Assembly: GCA_945271295.1 (NCBI GenBank)
Contig: CALYPG010000005.1
Span: forward strand, 1 to 64,000
Direction: 5' to 3'
Source: an uncultured Gilliamella sp.
Lineage (GTDB): Bacteria > Pseudomonadota > Gammaproteobacteria > Enterobacterales > Orbaceae
DNA: 64,000 bases
Every line of letters begins with the position of its first letter. Within the stretch, counting starts at the first letter, position 1. The position numbers and the translations under genes are program-made. The notes under the pieces were generated by a model, which was given only the letters and a program-made list of their open reading frames with translations, was not told the DNA's origin and searched no databases. Positions 18,597 through 29,379 of this stretch are shown here, in pieces.

Positions 18597-20210
18597 ATGA
18601 AAATTCAAAAATTAGCACTATTAATCGCCTTTATTTCAGGCTCGGCTTTAGCCAATAACAATGTCACTTTAAATAAAGTGACTTTGTTTTTGAATGGGGC
18701 TGAATTACAAGGGCAAGCCAAGGTTACTTTGACCAAGGGAGAGAGTGAAATTGTATTAACGGGTATTGCTGATAATGTTAATCCGAATTCTATTGCAGTA
18801 GGTTTTGGGGCTGACAGCAAAGTGAAGATTTTATCGACTAGTTTACAGAATAATACTAAGGCAAATAAACCTGACAATAGCGATCTTCAGCCATTATTAA
18901 CGCAATTAAAACAAATACAAGAAAAGTACGCCACTACTAATATTCAATATCAAGCAACTTCTGAAACCGTGGCACTGTTGCAAGGTAATCGTTTAGATGG
19001 CTTAATTAAAACCAAAGATATGCAAGATACTTTAGAGTTTATTAAAACTAATTTAGTTAATGCCTTGAATGAACAATATGCGTTGCAAACAGAGTTGGAT
19101 AGCCTCAAACAGCAGCTTAATGATTGCCAACAAAAAATAGATCAACAACAGGCGGCTGCACATAGTTTGAATAATGCAATTACACTAAAAGTGCTTGCCG
19201 ATAAAGATGTGACAGTGCCGGTGACGGTCTCTTATGTGATCACTGAGGCTGGTTGGCAACCGGTTTATGATGTGCGGGTAGCTGATATTAATTCTCCAGT
19301 GCAATTAACTTATAAAGCTAATGTTTTCCAACAAAGTGGCATCGATTGGCAAAATGTTGATTTTAGTTTGTCTACCGCTAATCCAAGTGAAGGCATTACC
19401 GCACCTATCTTTACGACTCCATGGCATATTGATTTGTATAATGCCGAAAAATATCGTTTTGCACCTCAAAGAAATAAACAAAGCCAAATGTTTGATGTTG
19501 GTATGAGTATGAGTAGTAACGATCTTACTGCTGTGCAAATGGGAAGTGCAATTTCTCAACTACCAAATAATAACGTATTGATCAATAATAGTGGTATTGA
19601 TACTCGTTTTGATGTTAAGTTACCTTTTACTATTAAATCTGGTAGTGAAGATAATGTATTAATCTTACAAGAAAAACCGGTTGAGGCTAAATACCGTTAT
19701 ATTTCAACTCCTAAACTCGACAGTAATGTGTACTTGCAAGCCCAAATTACTGATTGGGATAAGCTTAACTTGTTACCCGGTAAAGCAACTGTATTTTTTA
19801 ATGGTAATTATATAGGTGAAAGTTTTATTACCACTAACGGTGTGCAAGATACGCTGAAACTATCATTAGGTCGCGATAAAAATATTTTAATTTCACGTAA
19901 ACGTAATATTAAAGAGACATCAAAACCTTCATTCTTTGGTGATGATATTTCGCAAAAATATGCCTATACCATCGATGTTAAAAATACTAAACCGTTGCCA
20001 ATCGACATTGCTATTTATGATCAGTTACCGGTGATTTTAAATAAAGCTATAACGCTTGAAGATGCTAAATATGATGGGGCTGATTTAAATAAAGAAACAG
20101 GATTACTAACCTGGACGCTGGCATTACAGCCAAGTGAAGCTAAAAATCTTAATCTCAGTTTTAAGGTGTCTTATCCAAAAGACAAAGTTGACGAAGTTAT
20201 TGGCTTATAG
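18597..20210 (+). CDS. DUF4139-domain exported protein (mucoidy-inhibitor MuiA-like), copy 2
   Basis: The 537-residue product has the same architecture as its upstream copy: signal peptide (MKIQKLALLIAFISGSALA), beta domain, coiled coil, DUF4139. Long stretches are identical between the two (for example STPKLDSNVYLQAQITDWDK). The main difference is a longer loop at about 285-325 (KYRFAPQRNKQSQ, DVGMSMSSNDL), so that surface is the part under divergence. It has its own copy of the leader and SD. It ends 25 bases before recD and could be cotranscribed with it. Function is unknown. Confidence 0.85.
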   Translation: MKIQKLALLIAFISGSALANNNVTLNKVTLFLNGAELQGQAKVTLTKGESEIVLTGIADNVNPNSIAVGFGADSKVKILSTSLQNNTKANKPDNSDLQPLLTQLKQIQEKYATTNIQYQATSETVALLQGNRLDGLIKTKDMQDTLEFIKTNLVNALNEQYALQTELDSLKQQLNDCQQKIDQQQAAAHSLNNAITLKVLADKDVTVPVTVSYVITEAGWQPVYDVRVADINSPVQLTYKANVFQQSGIDWQNVDFSLSTANPSEGITAPIFTTPWHIDLYNAEKYRFAPQRNKQSQMFDVGMSMSSNDLTAVQMGSAISQLPNNNVLINNSGIDTRFDVKLPFTIKSGSEDNVLILQEKPVEAKYRYISTPKLDSNVYLQAQITDWDKLNLLPGKATVFFNGNYIGESFITTNGVQDTLKLSLGRDKNILISRKRNIKETSKPSFFGDDISQKYAYTIDVKNTKPLPIDIAIYDQLPVILNKAITLEDAKYDGADLNKETGLLTWTLALQPSEAKNLNLSFKVSYPKDKVDEVIGL

Positions 20211-20235
20211 ACAAAATTAATAGAAAGAAAATCGC

Positions 20236-22092
20236 ATGTTATCAGAATGGCTAAATCAGTTTAAGCAATATAGTCAAGTAAGTTTGCTCGATATACATTT
20301 AGCAAACTTCTTAACAAATAAAGCTCAATTAAATGATGAAATTATTGCTAAACGATTTAGCTATATGGTGTTATCACTTAGTATGGAAGTAAGAGAGGGG
20401 CATGTTTGCCTAGATCTCTCTTACTTAAATCAACAAAACATTACACCTCAAATCTGGTTAGATTTATTATCACCAAGCGAACAAGATTGGATAATTGCAC
20501 TTGAGGCAGCTAAAAATAAACAAGTTGTGAGTAATGGCAAAGAACTATCACCACTCATCTTTACCCAAAATAGACTCTATTTTCAGCGTATGTGGTTCGA
20601 TGAACAGCAAGTTGCTAACTATTTTAATCATACTACATTAGATCAGACACCGTTTTGCCAAGCGAATCTAAAGAATATTCTTAATCAACTTTTTATTAAT
20701 AATGAAACAACTATCGATTGGCAGAAGATCGCGGTTGCAGTTGCATTGACGCGTAAAGTAGCCATTATTTCTGGTGGCCCAGGTACAGGTAAAACCACCT
20801 CTGTTGCCAAAATTTTAGCTGGAATTATGTTAACTACTCCTAACGCTCGAATTGTTACTGCAGCGCCAACTGGAAAAGCGGCTTCGAGGTTGACTGAATC
20901 TCTTAGCCGAGCCATTGATCAGCTCTCATTTGAATCAATAAATGTAAAGATAGAAGCTGTTACTTTACACCGTTTATTAGGCGCAAAAGCTGATAATCGA
21001 TCATTTACTTATCATAAAAATAATCCATTACATATTGATGTATTAGTGATTGATGAAGCCTCTATGGTCGATTTAAATATGATGGCTAGAGTAATTGAGG
21101 CATTACCGTCTTCAGCGCGGTTAATTTTATTAGGTGACAAAGATCAACTTTCATCAGTTGAAGCTGGTGCGGTATTTGGTGATTTATGTGCTTTTATATC
21201 TACAGGTTACAGTAAAAATAGGGCAGATGAATTAAGCCAATTAACTGGCTTCCAAATCCCAGTTCAGAAACAAGCAGCAACGATTACCGATAGTATTTGT
21301 TTGTTACAAAAAAGTTACCGATTTAATAAATCATCTGGTATTGGGCTATTGGCAAACGCAGTAAAAGCAGGGCAATATTCAATAGTTAACCAGTTACTTA
21401 TTGATAACTCACTCAAAGATATACAATATTATCCGTTATCTTCATCAAAAGTTTATCAAGCACTACTTAATGATTGTGTTCACTATTATAAGCGTTATTT
21501 AAAAACTATAAAGCAACAAAATAATTCTAATATCATTGCAATCTTGGATAAGTTTGCCGAATATCGTCTGCTTTGTGCAGTAAAAGAAGGGCCATTTGGT
21601 GTTAAAGGATTAAATAAACAAATTGAATTATTACTAGCTAAAGATAAATTAATTGAACTAAAAAATAAAGAGGATTGGTACATTGGTCGCCCAATTATGA
21701 TTTTACGTAATAGTACATCATTAGGGCTATATAATGGTGATATTGGTATAACGCTAGCTTCCGAACATGATGAATCAAAATTACGAGTTTATTTCCCTTT
21801 TGCCGATGGTTCAATTAAAGGATTTTCACCATTTAGGTTACCTGAACATGAAACGGCTTATGCCATGACTATCCATAAATCGCAAGGCTCTGAGTTTGAT
21901 TATGTTAATATTATCTTACCGACTGACTATTCACCTTTACTTAATCGCTCATTGTTGTATACCGCAATTACACGAGCTAAAAAGACAGTGTCGATTTATG
22001 CAGAAGCGAAAATCCTAAAACAAGCAGTAAAGAGTCAGATACATCGAGAAAGTGGTTTAAGGCAACAGATTAAACCAGACACTAACGCTTAA
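20236..22092 (+). CDS. recD: Exodeoxyribonuclease V alpha subunit RecD
   Basis: A 618-residue superfamily 1B helicase, the fast 5'-3' motor of RecBCD in double-strand break repair and degradation of linear DNA. Walker A GGPGTGKTT is at 180-188. The Q/Ia motif APTGKAASRLTESL follows, then VLVIDEASMVD (motif II) and LLGDKDQLSSVEAGAVFGDL. The C-terminal MTIHKSQGSEFDYVN and LLYTAITRAKK (motifs V and VI) complete it. The N-terminal domain that contacts RecC is present and the length is normal. recB and recC do not adjoin it as they do in E. coli; here it follows the duplicated DUF4139 genes. Confidence 0.94.
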   Translation: MLSEWLNQFKQYSQVSLLDIHLANFLTNKAQLNDEIIAKRFSYMVLSLSMEVREGHVCLDLSYLNQQNITPQIWLDLLSPSEQDWIIALEAAKNKQVVSNGKELSPLIFTQNRLYFQRMWFDEQQVANYFNHTTLDQTPFCQANLKNILNQLFINNETTIDWQKIAVAVALTRKVAIISGGPGTGKTTSVAKILAGIMLTTPNARIVTAAPTGKAASRLTESLSRAIDQLSFESINVKIEAVTLHRLLGAKADNRSFTYHKNNPLHIDVLVIDEASMVDLNMMARVIEALPSSARLILLGDKDQLSSVEAGAVFGDLCAFISTGYSKNRADELSQLTGFQIPVQKQAATITDSICLLQKSYRFNKSSGIGLLANAVKAGQYSIVNQLLIDNSLKDIQYYPLSSSKVYQALLNDCVHYYKRYLKTIKQQNNSNIIAILDKFAEYRLLCAVKEGPFGVKGLNKQIELLLAKDKLIELKNKEDWYIGRPIMILRNSTSLGLYNGDIGITLASEHDESKLRVYFPFADGSIKGFSPFRLPEHETAYAMTIHKSQGSEFDYVNIILPTDYSPLLNRSLLYTAITRAKKTVSIYAEAKILKQAVKSQIHRESGLRQQIKPDTNA

Positions 22093-22158
22093 TTATTATT
22101 AAGCTTTTTATATTTTTTATAAATATAGTTTGTAACTCATTAAAATCAGAGGTTATGC

Positions 22159-22452
22159 TTAATAGAGTTCAAGTTCCCAATCTTCGTAAGGTGGATCAAT
22201 AACATAATCTGGATTAAAATAACGTTGAAGATAATCTGTAGCACGTTTTTCTGCATATTTTGCATTGAGAACTTCGCCATGTTCATCAAGTTCAATTACA
22301 TTAGCATAAATAGCAAATACTTGTTCTATAGCAGTGGGGTCTTCACCATAAAGTGGTAAATAATCAATTCCTTCTAAAGTATATTGCGTACCGCTTGCCA
22401 TAAAATAGACAAACGTTCTTAATGCACCACTAAATGAGTGACTTAACTTCAT
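22159..22452 (-). CDS. Small acidic protein of unknown function (97 aa)
   Basis: A 97-residue acidic soluble protein with no signal peptide or known catalytic motif. Visible features are FVYFMASGTQYTLEGIDYLPLYGEDP near 14-39 and an acidic, aromatic C-terminus (DPPYEDWELELY). It has an SD-like AAGAG upstream. It is convergent with recD and upstream of nothing coherent; gltL begins beyond it on the same strand. It may belong to one of the small uncharacterised DUF families (DUF7677 is my tentative thought), without functional meaning. Confidence 0.65.
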   Translation of the reverse strand: MKLSHSFSGALRTFVYFMASGTQYTLEGIDYLPLYGEDPTAIEQVFAIYANVIELDEHGEVLNAKYAEKRATDYLQRYFNPDYVIDPPYEDWELELY

Positions 22453-22538
22453 GTTTCTCTTCTTTTAGGATATAGAAAAAATGTTATTATAAAAAGCACC
22501 CGCTAGTTTAGCAAGGTACTTTTATTTTGCATGATCAA

Positions 22539-23264
22539 TTAATGAATAATCTTAGCTAAAAAGTCTTTAGCGCGATCGGATTGAGGATTAGTAAAGAACT
22601 GTTCTTTTGATGTATCTTCAATAATTTCACCCGCATCCATAAAGATCACGCGGTGTGCCACTTTACGTGCAAAGCCCATCTCGTGGGTCACTACCATCAT
22701 GGTCATGCCTTCATAAGCCAGTTCAACCATAACATCTAATACTTCATTAACCATTTCCGGATCAAGCGCAGAAGTTGGTTCATCAAATAACATAACAATT
22801 GGATCCATACAGAGCGCGCGAGCAATAGCCACACGTTGTTGTTGACCGCCAGAAAGCTGTGCTGGGTATTTGTCGGCATGAGCAAGTAACCCTACTCGAT
22901 CAAGTAGAGTCAGTGCTTTTTCGCGTGCTTCTGCATCAGATCGTCCTAATACCTTAATTTGTGCTAAGGTTAGATTTTTTAAAATTGTTAAATGTGGGAA
23001 CAATTCAAAATGTTGGAAAACCATCCCCACTTTGGAACGTAATTTTGCCAAATTAGTTGATTTACTGGTTACTTCGGTACCATCGATAATAATTTGTCCT
23101 ATTTGAACTGGCTCCAAACCATTTACAGTTTTAATTAGTGTTGATTTACCTGAACCTGACGGACCACAAACTACCACAACTTCGCCTTTACCGACTTTTG
23201 TCGTGCAGTTTTTTAATACTTGAAATTGTCCATACCATTTTGATACTTTTTTTAAGGAGATCAT
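22539..23264 (-). CDS. gltL: Glutamate/aspartate ABC transporter, ATP-binding protein
   Basis: The 241-residue ATPase drives amino acid import. Walker [10 protein letters not shown] is at 34-42, the Q-loop is in [12 protein letters not shown], the ABC signature [15 protein letters not shown] is near 137, and Walker [15 protein letters not shown] with the switch His in VVTHEMGFA follow. It belongs to the polar amino acid uptake (PAAT) family. Its ATG overlaps the gltK stop (ATGA), so the two are translationally coupled. It is the last gene of gltIJKL. Confidence 0.94.
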   Translation of the reverse strand: MISLKKVSKWYGQFQVLKNCTTKVGKGEVVVVCGPSGSGKSTLIKTVNGLEPVQIGQIIIDGTEVTSKSTNLAKLRSKVGMVFQHFELFPHLTILKNLTLAQIKVLGRSDAEAREKALTLLDRVGLLAHADKYPAQLSGGQQQRVAIARALCMDPIVMLFDEPTSALDPEMVNEVLDVMVELAYEGMTMMVVTHEMGFARKVAHRVIFMDAGEIIEDTSKEQFFTNPQSDRAKDFLAKIIH

Positions 23265-23962
23265 CGATTTATCCCTTTCTTGAAATAATTAACTAAACGT
23301 GAAGCAGTAAAACAAATCACAAAATAACTTGCTGCTGCAAAAATAATCATTGAATATTTAACGGTGCCACCTTGTACATTACCAATTTGTGTCACACTAG
23401 CCCCAAATAGGTCGATTAAGCTCATGACATAAACTAATGAGGTATCTTGGAATAAGATGATACCTTGTGTTAATAACAAAGGCACCATCGACCTAAATGC
23501 TTGAGGTAAAATAATTAAGCGCATGGATTGGCTTTTGGTCATACCTAATGCATAAGCGGCATGGTATTGACCTTTAGTTACAGCGTTAATACCAGCGCGG
23601 ATTATTTCAGAATAATAGGCCGCTTCAAAAAGAGCAAACGCAATCATGGCTGAAACTATGCGAACATCAGCATATGGAGGAAGATTAAATAAATGCTTAA
23701 TTACTTGAGGTAACGCTAAATAAAACCATAACAATACTAGTAGTAATGGAATGGATCGGAATAAATTAACATAACATTTAGCAAAAATATTAAGTAATTT
23801 ATTATTGGATAGGCGCATTAATGCTAATACCGTACCCCAAATAATACCGAAGATAACGGCATTTAAGGTGATTTTAGTGGTTAACCATAATCCACTTAAT
23901 AATAAATGATAATTATCTGATACCAGTGAAGGTATATTTGCAATACAATCTAATAACTGCAT
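23261..23962 (-). CDS. gltK: Glutamate/aspartate ABC transporter permease GltK
   Basis: A membrane permease of the HisMQ type with about five spans and the EAA loop [20 protein letters not shown] around 132-151. I start it at the ATG at 23962, one base after the gltJ stop and preceded by GGAGG. The longer frame from 23974 adds MEDK, and its own start would be buried in that SD. The product has 233 residues. It pairs with GltJ to form the channel. Confidence 0.91.
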   Translation of the reverse strand: MQLLDCIANIPSLVSDNYHLLLSGLWLTTKITLNAVIFGIIWGTVLALMRLSNNKLLNIFAKCYVNLFRSIPLLLVLLWFYLALPQVIKHLFNLPPYADVRIVSAMIAFALFEAAYYSEIIRAGINAVTKGQYHAAYALGMTKSQSMRLIILPQAFRSMVPLLLTQGIILFQDTSLVYVMSLIDLFGASVTQIGNVQGGTVKYSMIIFAAASYFVICFTASRLVNYFKKGINR

Positions 23963-23963
23963 T

Positions 23964-24698
23964 TTATCCTCCATGATTCATATTAGGTAAGCGAGTCTGT
24001 TTTTCAACTATTCGCATGATAGCCAGTACCGCATAGTTAATCAGCATAAATGCGATAGTCACACCACATAAAATTTCAATAATACTATTTGTTGATTCAT
24101 TAATGCGATCAATTTGCCCTATTAAATCTATTAACCCAATGGTAGAGGCTACCGATGAGTTTTTAATAATATTCGTCATTTCTGATGTTAATGGTGGAAT
24201 TATACGTCGATAGGCATTAGGTAACAAAATGTGTTGGTAAGCCTGTCGATTTGTTAACCCAAGAGCAGTGGCTGCATATTTTTGCCCTTTCGGTAATGTT
24301 TGAATTCCGGTTCTAACTTGTTCAGCTATACGCGCTGAGGTAAAGAGTCCCAAAGCTAGTGCGGCGGTAATGAATGAACTTACATTAGGCGATAAACCTG
24401 ATACAAACCAAGTTTTCAAACTACCTGTTAATAACTCAGGTAATAACATATACCACAAAAACATTTGCACCAATAAAGGAATATTACGAAATAGCTGAAT
24501 ATAACTAGCCGCAAAGTTTTGTAAAAATTTGTTATCTAAGGTTCTACAGATCCCTACTAATGATCCAAGCAAAAAGGCGATAATCCACGCTGTAACCGCT
24601 AAGGAAGTGGTTACAATGACACCGTCTAGTAGCCAGTTTAAGTATATTCCATCACCGTATGGGGTGGGATCAAAAAATAATGTCCAATTAAAACTCAT
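23964..24698 (-). CDS. gltJ: Glutamate/aspartate ABC transporter permease GltJ
   Basis: A 244-residue inner-membrane permease. [20 protein letters not shown] near 89-108 and the EAA-type loop [20 protein letters not shown] near 143-162 identify the PAAT permeases. It lies 83 bases after gltI. In E. coli that gap encodes the processed RNA SroC; I see no clear equivalent here. It is followed directly by gltK. Confidence 0.92.
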   Translation of the reverse strand: MSFNWTLFFDPTPYGDGIYLNWLLDGVIVTTSLAVTAWIIAFLLGSLVGICRTLDNKFLQNFAASYIQLFRNIPLLVQMFLWYMLLPELLTGSLKTWFVSGLSPNVSSFITAALALGLFTSARIAEQVRTGIQTLPKGQKYAATALGLTNRQAYQHILLPNAYRRIIPPLTSEMTNIIKNSSVASTIGLIDLIGQIDRINESTNSIIEILCGVTIAFMLINYAVLAIMRIVEKQTRLPNMNHGG

Positions 24699-24781
24699 AA
24701 TATATTTAATTCATTAAATTAGGTTATGCACCAAATATAGTAAGATATTTAGTACATAAGATTAGAAAGACAAGAAAAGTA

Positions 24782-25690
24782 TTAATCTAATGCTTTATCA
24801 TTAGGATTTGCAAAAAGCTCAACCATCTTAGGCGAAATTTCAAGTGCCATGTTAGCACCTTTTGGTGGAACAGGCTGAGTGAACCATTTGTTATAGGATT
24901 CTAAAGCTTTTCCTGATTTTTGTGCTTCTGCGATGGTTTTATCCATTAATTGTTTAAATTGAACATCATCTTTTCTTAACATACAACCATAAGCTTCATA
25001 AGAAAGAGGCTCTCCAACAATTTTCCATTCACTAGGATTAATTGCACGAGAACGTTCACCAGCAAGTAAGGCATCATCCATTAGAAATGCAACCGCACGA
25101 CCTGTTTCTAGAGCATTAAAAGCATCACCATGATCTTTAGGGGTAATAATACGAATACCTAAGTTTTCTTTGCTATTAATTTGATTTAAACGAATTTCTG
25201 ATGTGGTACCTGCTGTTGTAACCACATTTTTACCTTTAAGATCTTCAATGCTATTAATATTGCTATCAGCTTTAACTAAAAACCGAGTACCAACAACAAA
25301 AATGCTATCAGAAAAACCAACCGTTTTTTGGCGTTCCAGATTATTAGTGGTAGAACCACATTCAAAATCGTAGGTATAGTTGTTAAGTAATTGAATACGA
25401 GTTTTGGATGTAACCGGTAAATATTTCACTTGAAGATTAGGTAAATTTAATTCTTTCTTAACAGCATCAACAATTAAATTAGAATAATCTTGAGAGTAAC
25501 CAATTACATCTTGATTTTTGCCATAATAAGAAAATGGAATAGAAGATTCACGATGACCAACAACAATAACACCACTCTCTTTGATTTTAGCTAATGTACC
25601 ACTTAGTTCTTCTGCAACTGCTGTTCCAGTCATTAGACTTATCATTGCAAATGATAACACTAATTTGGTAAAGTTTGTCTTTTTGTTCAT
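24782..25690 (-). CDS. gltI: Glutamate/aspartate periplasmic binding protein
   Basis: The 302-residue solute-binding protein (SBP family 3) has a signal peptide ending in TGTAVAEE near residue 27. The mature domain has IVVGHRESSIPFSYYG, the family 3 signature, and DFECGSTTNNLERQKTVGFS, in which ligand-binding residues lie. It delivers glutamate or aspartate to GltJKL and is the first gene of the operon. The preceding 222-bp gap to lnt is AT-rich with no gene. As in E. coli the glt operon directly follows lnt. Confidence 0.93.
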   Translation of the reverse strand: MNKKTNFTKLVLSFAMISLMTGTAVAEELSGTLAKIKESGVIVVGHRESSIPFSYYGKNQDVIGYSQDYSNLIVDAVKKELNLPNLQVKYLPVTSKTRIQLLNNYTYDFECGSTTNNLERQKTVGFSDSIFVVGTRFLVKADSNINSIEDLKGKNVVTTAGTTSEIRLNQINSKENLGIRIITPKDHGDAFNALETGRAVAFLMDDALLAGERSRAINPSEWKIVGEPLSYEAYGCMLRKDDVQFKQLMDKTIAEAQKSGKALESYNKWFTQPVPPKGANMALEISPKMVELFANPNDKALD

Positions 25691-25913
25691 ACTAATCTCC
25701 TACTGTTTATTTGTATCATATTAAATAATTTTAATATTTTTACAAAGGGGCTATATTATAACTTATTTTTATGCATAAAAGTACTTTTTACTGTTTATTT
25801 ATATATCATTAGAACCAAACACCCCCAATATTTGAGGTTAAAATGCATATTGGGAACGCCCATTTAGTTTGTCACAATATATATTTAAGCAATAATTATG
25901 CCAGTATCACTGA

Positions 25914-27455
25914 TTAAGTATTTTTTTTATAAAAAAGGAAACTAAACAGTAAAATCATGATTACAAAATAAGGTATATTTCCCCATTTAGCATAAGGAGT
26001 TAAGCCAACGGTAGGTGATAATGTCTGATTTAATGCTGTTGTTTTAAATTGAGGTAATTGCTGGATAATATTACCATGATGATCAATAACGGCAGTAATA
26101 CCTGTATTAGTACTACGAATTAATGGGCGACCAAATTCCAAGGCACGTGCTTGAGCCATTTGTAAATGTTGCCAAGGACCAATACTATCACCAAACCATG
26201 CATCATTTGAAACCGTAAGTAAAAAGTCGGTATCATCTGTAAAGTTTTGCCATAACAATTTAGATAAAATAACTTCATAACAAATAGCCGTAGTGAATTT
26301 GAAGCCTTTAATTGTTAGTGGTGATTGTTTTTCTTCTCCAGCGGTTAACGATGACATAGGGATATCGAGTAGTTCCGCAACGGGTTCTAATAAAGCTGAA
26401 AAAGGTGTAAATTCCCCAAACGGTACTAAATGATGTTTTTGATAACGATTAGTGGTTGGATATTGATAAGGTGTTTTTTCACCTAACACGAGTAAAGTAT
26501 TATAAATATTGTTTTTTGTTTCATGTACTCTATCTGCTGGGCGAAAGTCAATAATACCAACAACAATTTCAGCATTATTAGCTCTTGCTTCATTATCTAA
26601 ATATTGTAAAAAAGGTTGGTGATTTAACTCATAATCAGTGATACTTGCTTCCGACCAGATAATAATCTTATTATTACTAAGGTTTGCTTTAGTAAGTTCA
26701 GCATAGGTATTTAATGTATTGTTTAATTGCTGACTTGACCAGCGTAAGGATTGAGTAATGTTTCCTTGAATTAATGAAAAATTAGCTGAACGTTGACTAT
26801 TCACGCTAGTCCATTCAATATTTTTGAATGAAAATGGTGCAATAAAGATCACCAATAGTGCAATTATAGCACTAAATGTGTGCTTTTTTTGTGCGGCGTG
26901 GTTGATGTGATAAAAACTATAAATCGCTAAACCGCATAAAATGGTGGTCAGTAAATTCACACCATCTATTCCAATAATTGGAAAATAAGCACGTAGTGGG
27001 CTATCAAGTTGGCTGTAACCTAACTGTAGCCAGGCAAAGCCAGTTAAAATGTAACCGCGTAAAAACTCGGTTAACTGCCAAACGATAGGCGCAGAAAGTA
27101 CCAATTGTTTAAACGAAAATTTGGGAGCCAATCGATCTATTGCTCTCAGTAATAGGCTAAATAACATCGGATATAATGAGAGATAGAGGATTAAAAATCC
27201 TAAAATGATTACAGCGATTGGTATTGGTAATTCACCATATTGTTTAATACTGATATAAACCCAATGAATGCCAGCGGCAAAATAACCGATCCCCCAACTT
27301 AAACCAATCAGCATGGCTTGTTTTTTAGATTTATCAGCAATTAGCCATAAAAATACCGCAAATGAGATAAATGACAAAGGCCAAATATGAAAAGGTGCAT
27401 AGCTAAATACAGCTATCCCGCCAGCGATTAAACTTAATAAAACATGTTTAAGCAT
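25914..27455 (-). CDS. lnt: Apolipoprotein N-acyltransferase Lnt
   Basis: The 513-residue inner-membrane enzyme adds the third acyl chain to lipoproteins. About six to eight N-terminal spans precede a periplasmic nitrilase-like domain. That domain carries the catalytic triad: Glu in [12 protein letters not shown], Lys in the [12 protein letters not shown] region and Cys in [12 protein letters not shown] chose ATG at 27455; the TTG six bases upstream would add only two residues. It overlaps the end of corC by eight bases. Confidence 0.94.
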   Translation of the reverse strand: MLKHVLLSLIAGGIAVFSYAPFHIWPLSFISFAVFLWLIADKSKKQAMLIGLSWGIGYFAAGIHWVYISIKQYGELPIPIAVIILGFLILYLSLYPMLFSLLLRAIDRLAPKFSFKQLVLSAPIVWQLTEFLRGYILTGFAWLQLGYSQLDSPLRAYFPIIGIDGVNLLTTILCGLAIYSFYHINHAAQKKHTFSAIIALLVIFIAPFSFKNIEWTSVNSQRSANFSLIQGNITQSLRWSSQQLNNTLNTYAELTKANLSNNKIIIWSEASITDYELNHQPFLQYLDNEARANNAEIVVGIIDFRPADRVHETKNNIYNTLLVLGEKTPYQYPTTNRYQKHHLVPFGEFTPFSALLEPVAELLDIPMSSLTAGEEKQSPLTIKGFKFTTAICYEVILSKLLWQNFTDDTDFLLTVSNDAWFGDSIGPWQHLQMAQARALEFGRPLIRSTNTGITAVIDHHGNIIQQLPQFKTTALNQTLSPTVGLTPYAKWGNIPYFVIMILLFSFLFYKKNT

Positions 27456-28320
27456 TATCAACTAACTCTAAATTAGGCACAGTTGCCCCTTCTGGAATAG
27501 TAACATGGAGTTGAATAATTCGCCGACGATCAGCAATAATAACTTTAAACTGATAACCATCAAGGGTAATACTTTCACCTCGTACTGGTAAACGACCAAA
27601 ATGTTGCATAACCAGCCCTCCGATCGTATCCATTTCATCATCACTAAAGTTGGTTGCAAAGGTTTCATTAAAATCTTCAACCGGAGTCAATGCCCTTACA
27701 GAATAAACAGTTTGTGATAAGCGACGAATATCACGATCCTCAATTTCATCATATTCGTCTTCAATATCGCCAACAATAAGCTCTAAAATATCTTCAATGG
27801 TAACTAATCCAGAAACACCACCAAATTCGTCAATAGCTATTGCCATATGATAGCGCTGCAAACGGAATTCTTTTAGCATATGATCGACTCGTTTGCTTTC
27901 AGGTACAACAACTGTTGGCCGTAAGATTTTTTTTAAATCAAAATTGGTTAGACCTTCGCGAATAAAAATAAGCAGATCTTTAGCTAATAAGATACCTTCA
28001 ATATGATCTTTATTTTCGCTAATGACTGGATAACGGGAATGGCCATGTTCTGAAATAATATCTAAGCATTGGTCAAGGGTGTAGTTGTCCTTAATCGTTA
28101 CAATCTGAGAACGGGGAATCATAATATCACGAACTCGTTGTTCAGCTATGTCCATCACACCTTCAATCATATCTAGTGTATCAGGATCGATGAGATCATT
28201 CTCTTCAGCCTCACGTATAACTTCTATCAGTTCTTCTTTATCTTTTGGTTCTGAATTAAATAACTGATCTAACCATAATGCCAAACCTTTTTTCGGTCTC
28301 CGGTGATTATCATCACTCAT
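27448..28320 (-). CDS. corC: CorC/YbeX family CBS-domain protein
   Basis: A 290-residue cytoplasmic protein with two CBS domains (about 68-190: [19 protein letters not shown] and [20 protein letters not shown]) and a C-terminal CorC_HlyC domain ([19 protein letters not shown] onward). Family members affect magnesium/cobalt efflux and, in E. coli, ribosome maturation together with YbeY. It has no transmembrane domain, as expected for the short CorC form. It lies between ybeY and lnt, the E. coli order. Confidence 0.93.
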   Translation of the reverse strand: MSDDNHRRPKKGLALWLDQLFNSEPKDKEELIEVIREAEENDLIDPDTLDMIEGVMDIAEQRVRDIMIPRSQIVTIKDNYTLDQCLDIISEHGHSRYPVISENKDHIEGILLAKDLLIFIREGLTNFDLKKILRPTVVVPESKRVDHMLKEFRLQRYHMAIAIDEFGGVSGLVTIEDILELIVGDIEDEYDEIEDRDIRRLSQTVYSVRALTPVEDFNETFATNFSDDEMDTIGGLVMQHFGRLPVRGESITLDGYQFKVIIADRRRIIQLHVTIPEGATVPNLELVDNA

Positions 28321-28433
28321 TTTGCTCTCGTCCCTTCTTGTTGGTAAATTATTTATTTTTATATTTTTAAAAATTAAATAGATATTTTTATCATTAATAT
28401 TATAAAATTAATTAATATAATTGCTAGTTCTGG

Positions 28434-28898
28434 TTAGTCAATAGGTTGGTAAGGATCATCAAAACCTAATTGTTGCATTATATCAATTTCGATATTTTCC
28501 ATTTCTTCGGCTTCTTGGTCAACAATATGATCATAACCAAGTAAATGCAAACAGCCATGGACAATCATATGTGCCCAATGTGATGTTAAGGATTTATGTT
28601 GTGCACTAGCTTCAGCTTCTACCACTTGTTTACAAATAATTAAATCGCCAAGCAATGGAACTTCAATTTCAATAGGCGATTCAAAAGGAAATGAAAGTAC
28701 ATTGGTCGGTTTGTCTTTGTGCCGATAGGTATTATTTAATTGTTGGCTCTCAGCAGCATCAACTATACGGATCGTGATTTCAGCTTTATCCATAAATTGT
28801 GGCAAAATCACTTCCAGCCACTGTATAATTTGTGGTTCAGTTGGCAGGTTATCACTTTGGCTTGTGGCAATTTGCAAGTCTAATATAATTTCACTCAT
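28434..28898 (-). CDS. ybeY: Endoribonuclease/rRNA maturation factor YbeY
   Basis: A 154-residue zinc metalloprotein needed for 16S rRNA 3' end maturation and ribosome quality control. The zinc motif [11 protein letters not shown] gives His114, His118 and His124. [17 protein letters not shown] at 56-72 is the other signature. It starts six bases after rlmH. In many gammaproteobacteria phoH/ybeZ precedes ybeY; here rlmH does, so the rsfS-rlmH pair and the ybeY-corC-lnt group have been joined. Confidence 0.95.
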   Translation of the reverse strand: MSEIILDLQIATSQSDNLPTEPQIIQWLEVILPQFMDKAEITIRIVDAAESQQLNNTYRHKDKPTNVLSFPFESPIEIEVPLLGDLIICKQVVEAEASAQHKSLTSHWAHMIVHGCLHLLGYDHIVDQEAEEMENIEIDIMQQLGFDDPYQPID

Positions 28899-28904
28899 AA
28901 CTAT

Positions 28905-29375
28905 TTATTCTCGATGATAAGGATGATTAGTGGTTAAGCTCCATGCTCGATATAGGCTTTCGGCCACAATTACACGCACTAAAGGGTGAGGAAGCGTTAA
29001 TGGCGAAAGTGACCAACTTTGCTCGGCAATAGTTTTACACGCGGGGGCTAATCCTTCCGGACCGCCAATTAATAAACTCACGTCACGACCATCAGTTTTC
29101 CAATGTTCAAGTTGCTTAGCTAAATCATGGGTAGTATAAGGTTTACCTGGAATGTCGAGGGTAACAATGCGATTACCTTTGCCACAAGCGCCAAGCATCA
29201 ATTCACCTTCTTTATCTAAAATCCGGACAATATCAGCATTTTTAGTGCGTTTGCCAGCAGGTATTTCAGTTAATTCTAGCGGCATATCTTTGGGAAAACG
29301 CATGCAGTAATCTGCAAAAGCAGTGGTTACCCAATTTGGCATTTTAGTACCAACAGCAATAAGCTGTATTTTCAC
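28905..29375 (-). CDS. rlmH: 23S rRNA (pseudouridine1915-N3)-methyltransferase RlmH
   Basis: A 156-residue SPOUT methyltransferase acting on helix 69 of 23S rRNA in assembled ribosomes. The SAM-binding knot contains [12 protein letters not shown] near 102-113 and the conserved C-terminus [20 protein letters not shown] followed by NHPYHRE. Four bases separate it from rsfS. Length and ends match E. coli RlmH. Confidence 0.96.
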   Translation of the reverse strand: MKIQLIAVGTKMPNWVTTAFADYCMRFPKDMPLELTEIPAGKRTKNADIVRILDKEGELMLGACGKGNRIVTLDIPGKPYTTHDLAKQLEHWKTDGRDVSLLIGGPEGLAPACKTIAEQSWSLSPLTLPHPLVRVIVAESLYRAWSLTTNHPYHRE

Positions 29376-29379
29376 CTGA

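Larger units (their letters stand above)
16482..20210 (+). repeat. Tandem duplication of a DUF4139 gene with its upstream region
   Basis: Two consecutive genes encode strongly similar proteins. The duplication includes non-coding sequence: the 20-mer TCAATATATTAAACAAAAAT occurs at 16482-16501 and again at 18427-18446, each about 150-170 bases before the start codon. The immediate ribosome-binding regions are also identical. This indicates duplication of promoter plus gene, followed by divergence. Confidence 0.75.

Noticed and set aside
24699-24781. Possible SroC-like RNA between gltI and gltJ
   Set aside because: The gap is in the same place as E. coli SroC, but I see no stem, terminator or seed-like region to support it.
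25824-25854. CCCAATAT/ATATTGGG inverted repeat between gltI and lnt
   Set aside because: Arms are only 8 bp with a 15-base spacer and no U-tract; too weak to call a terminator or operator.
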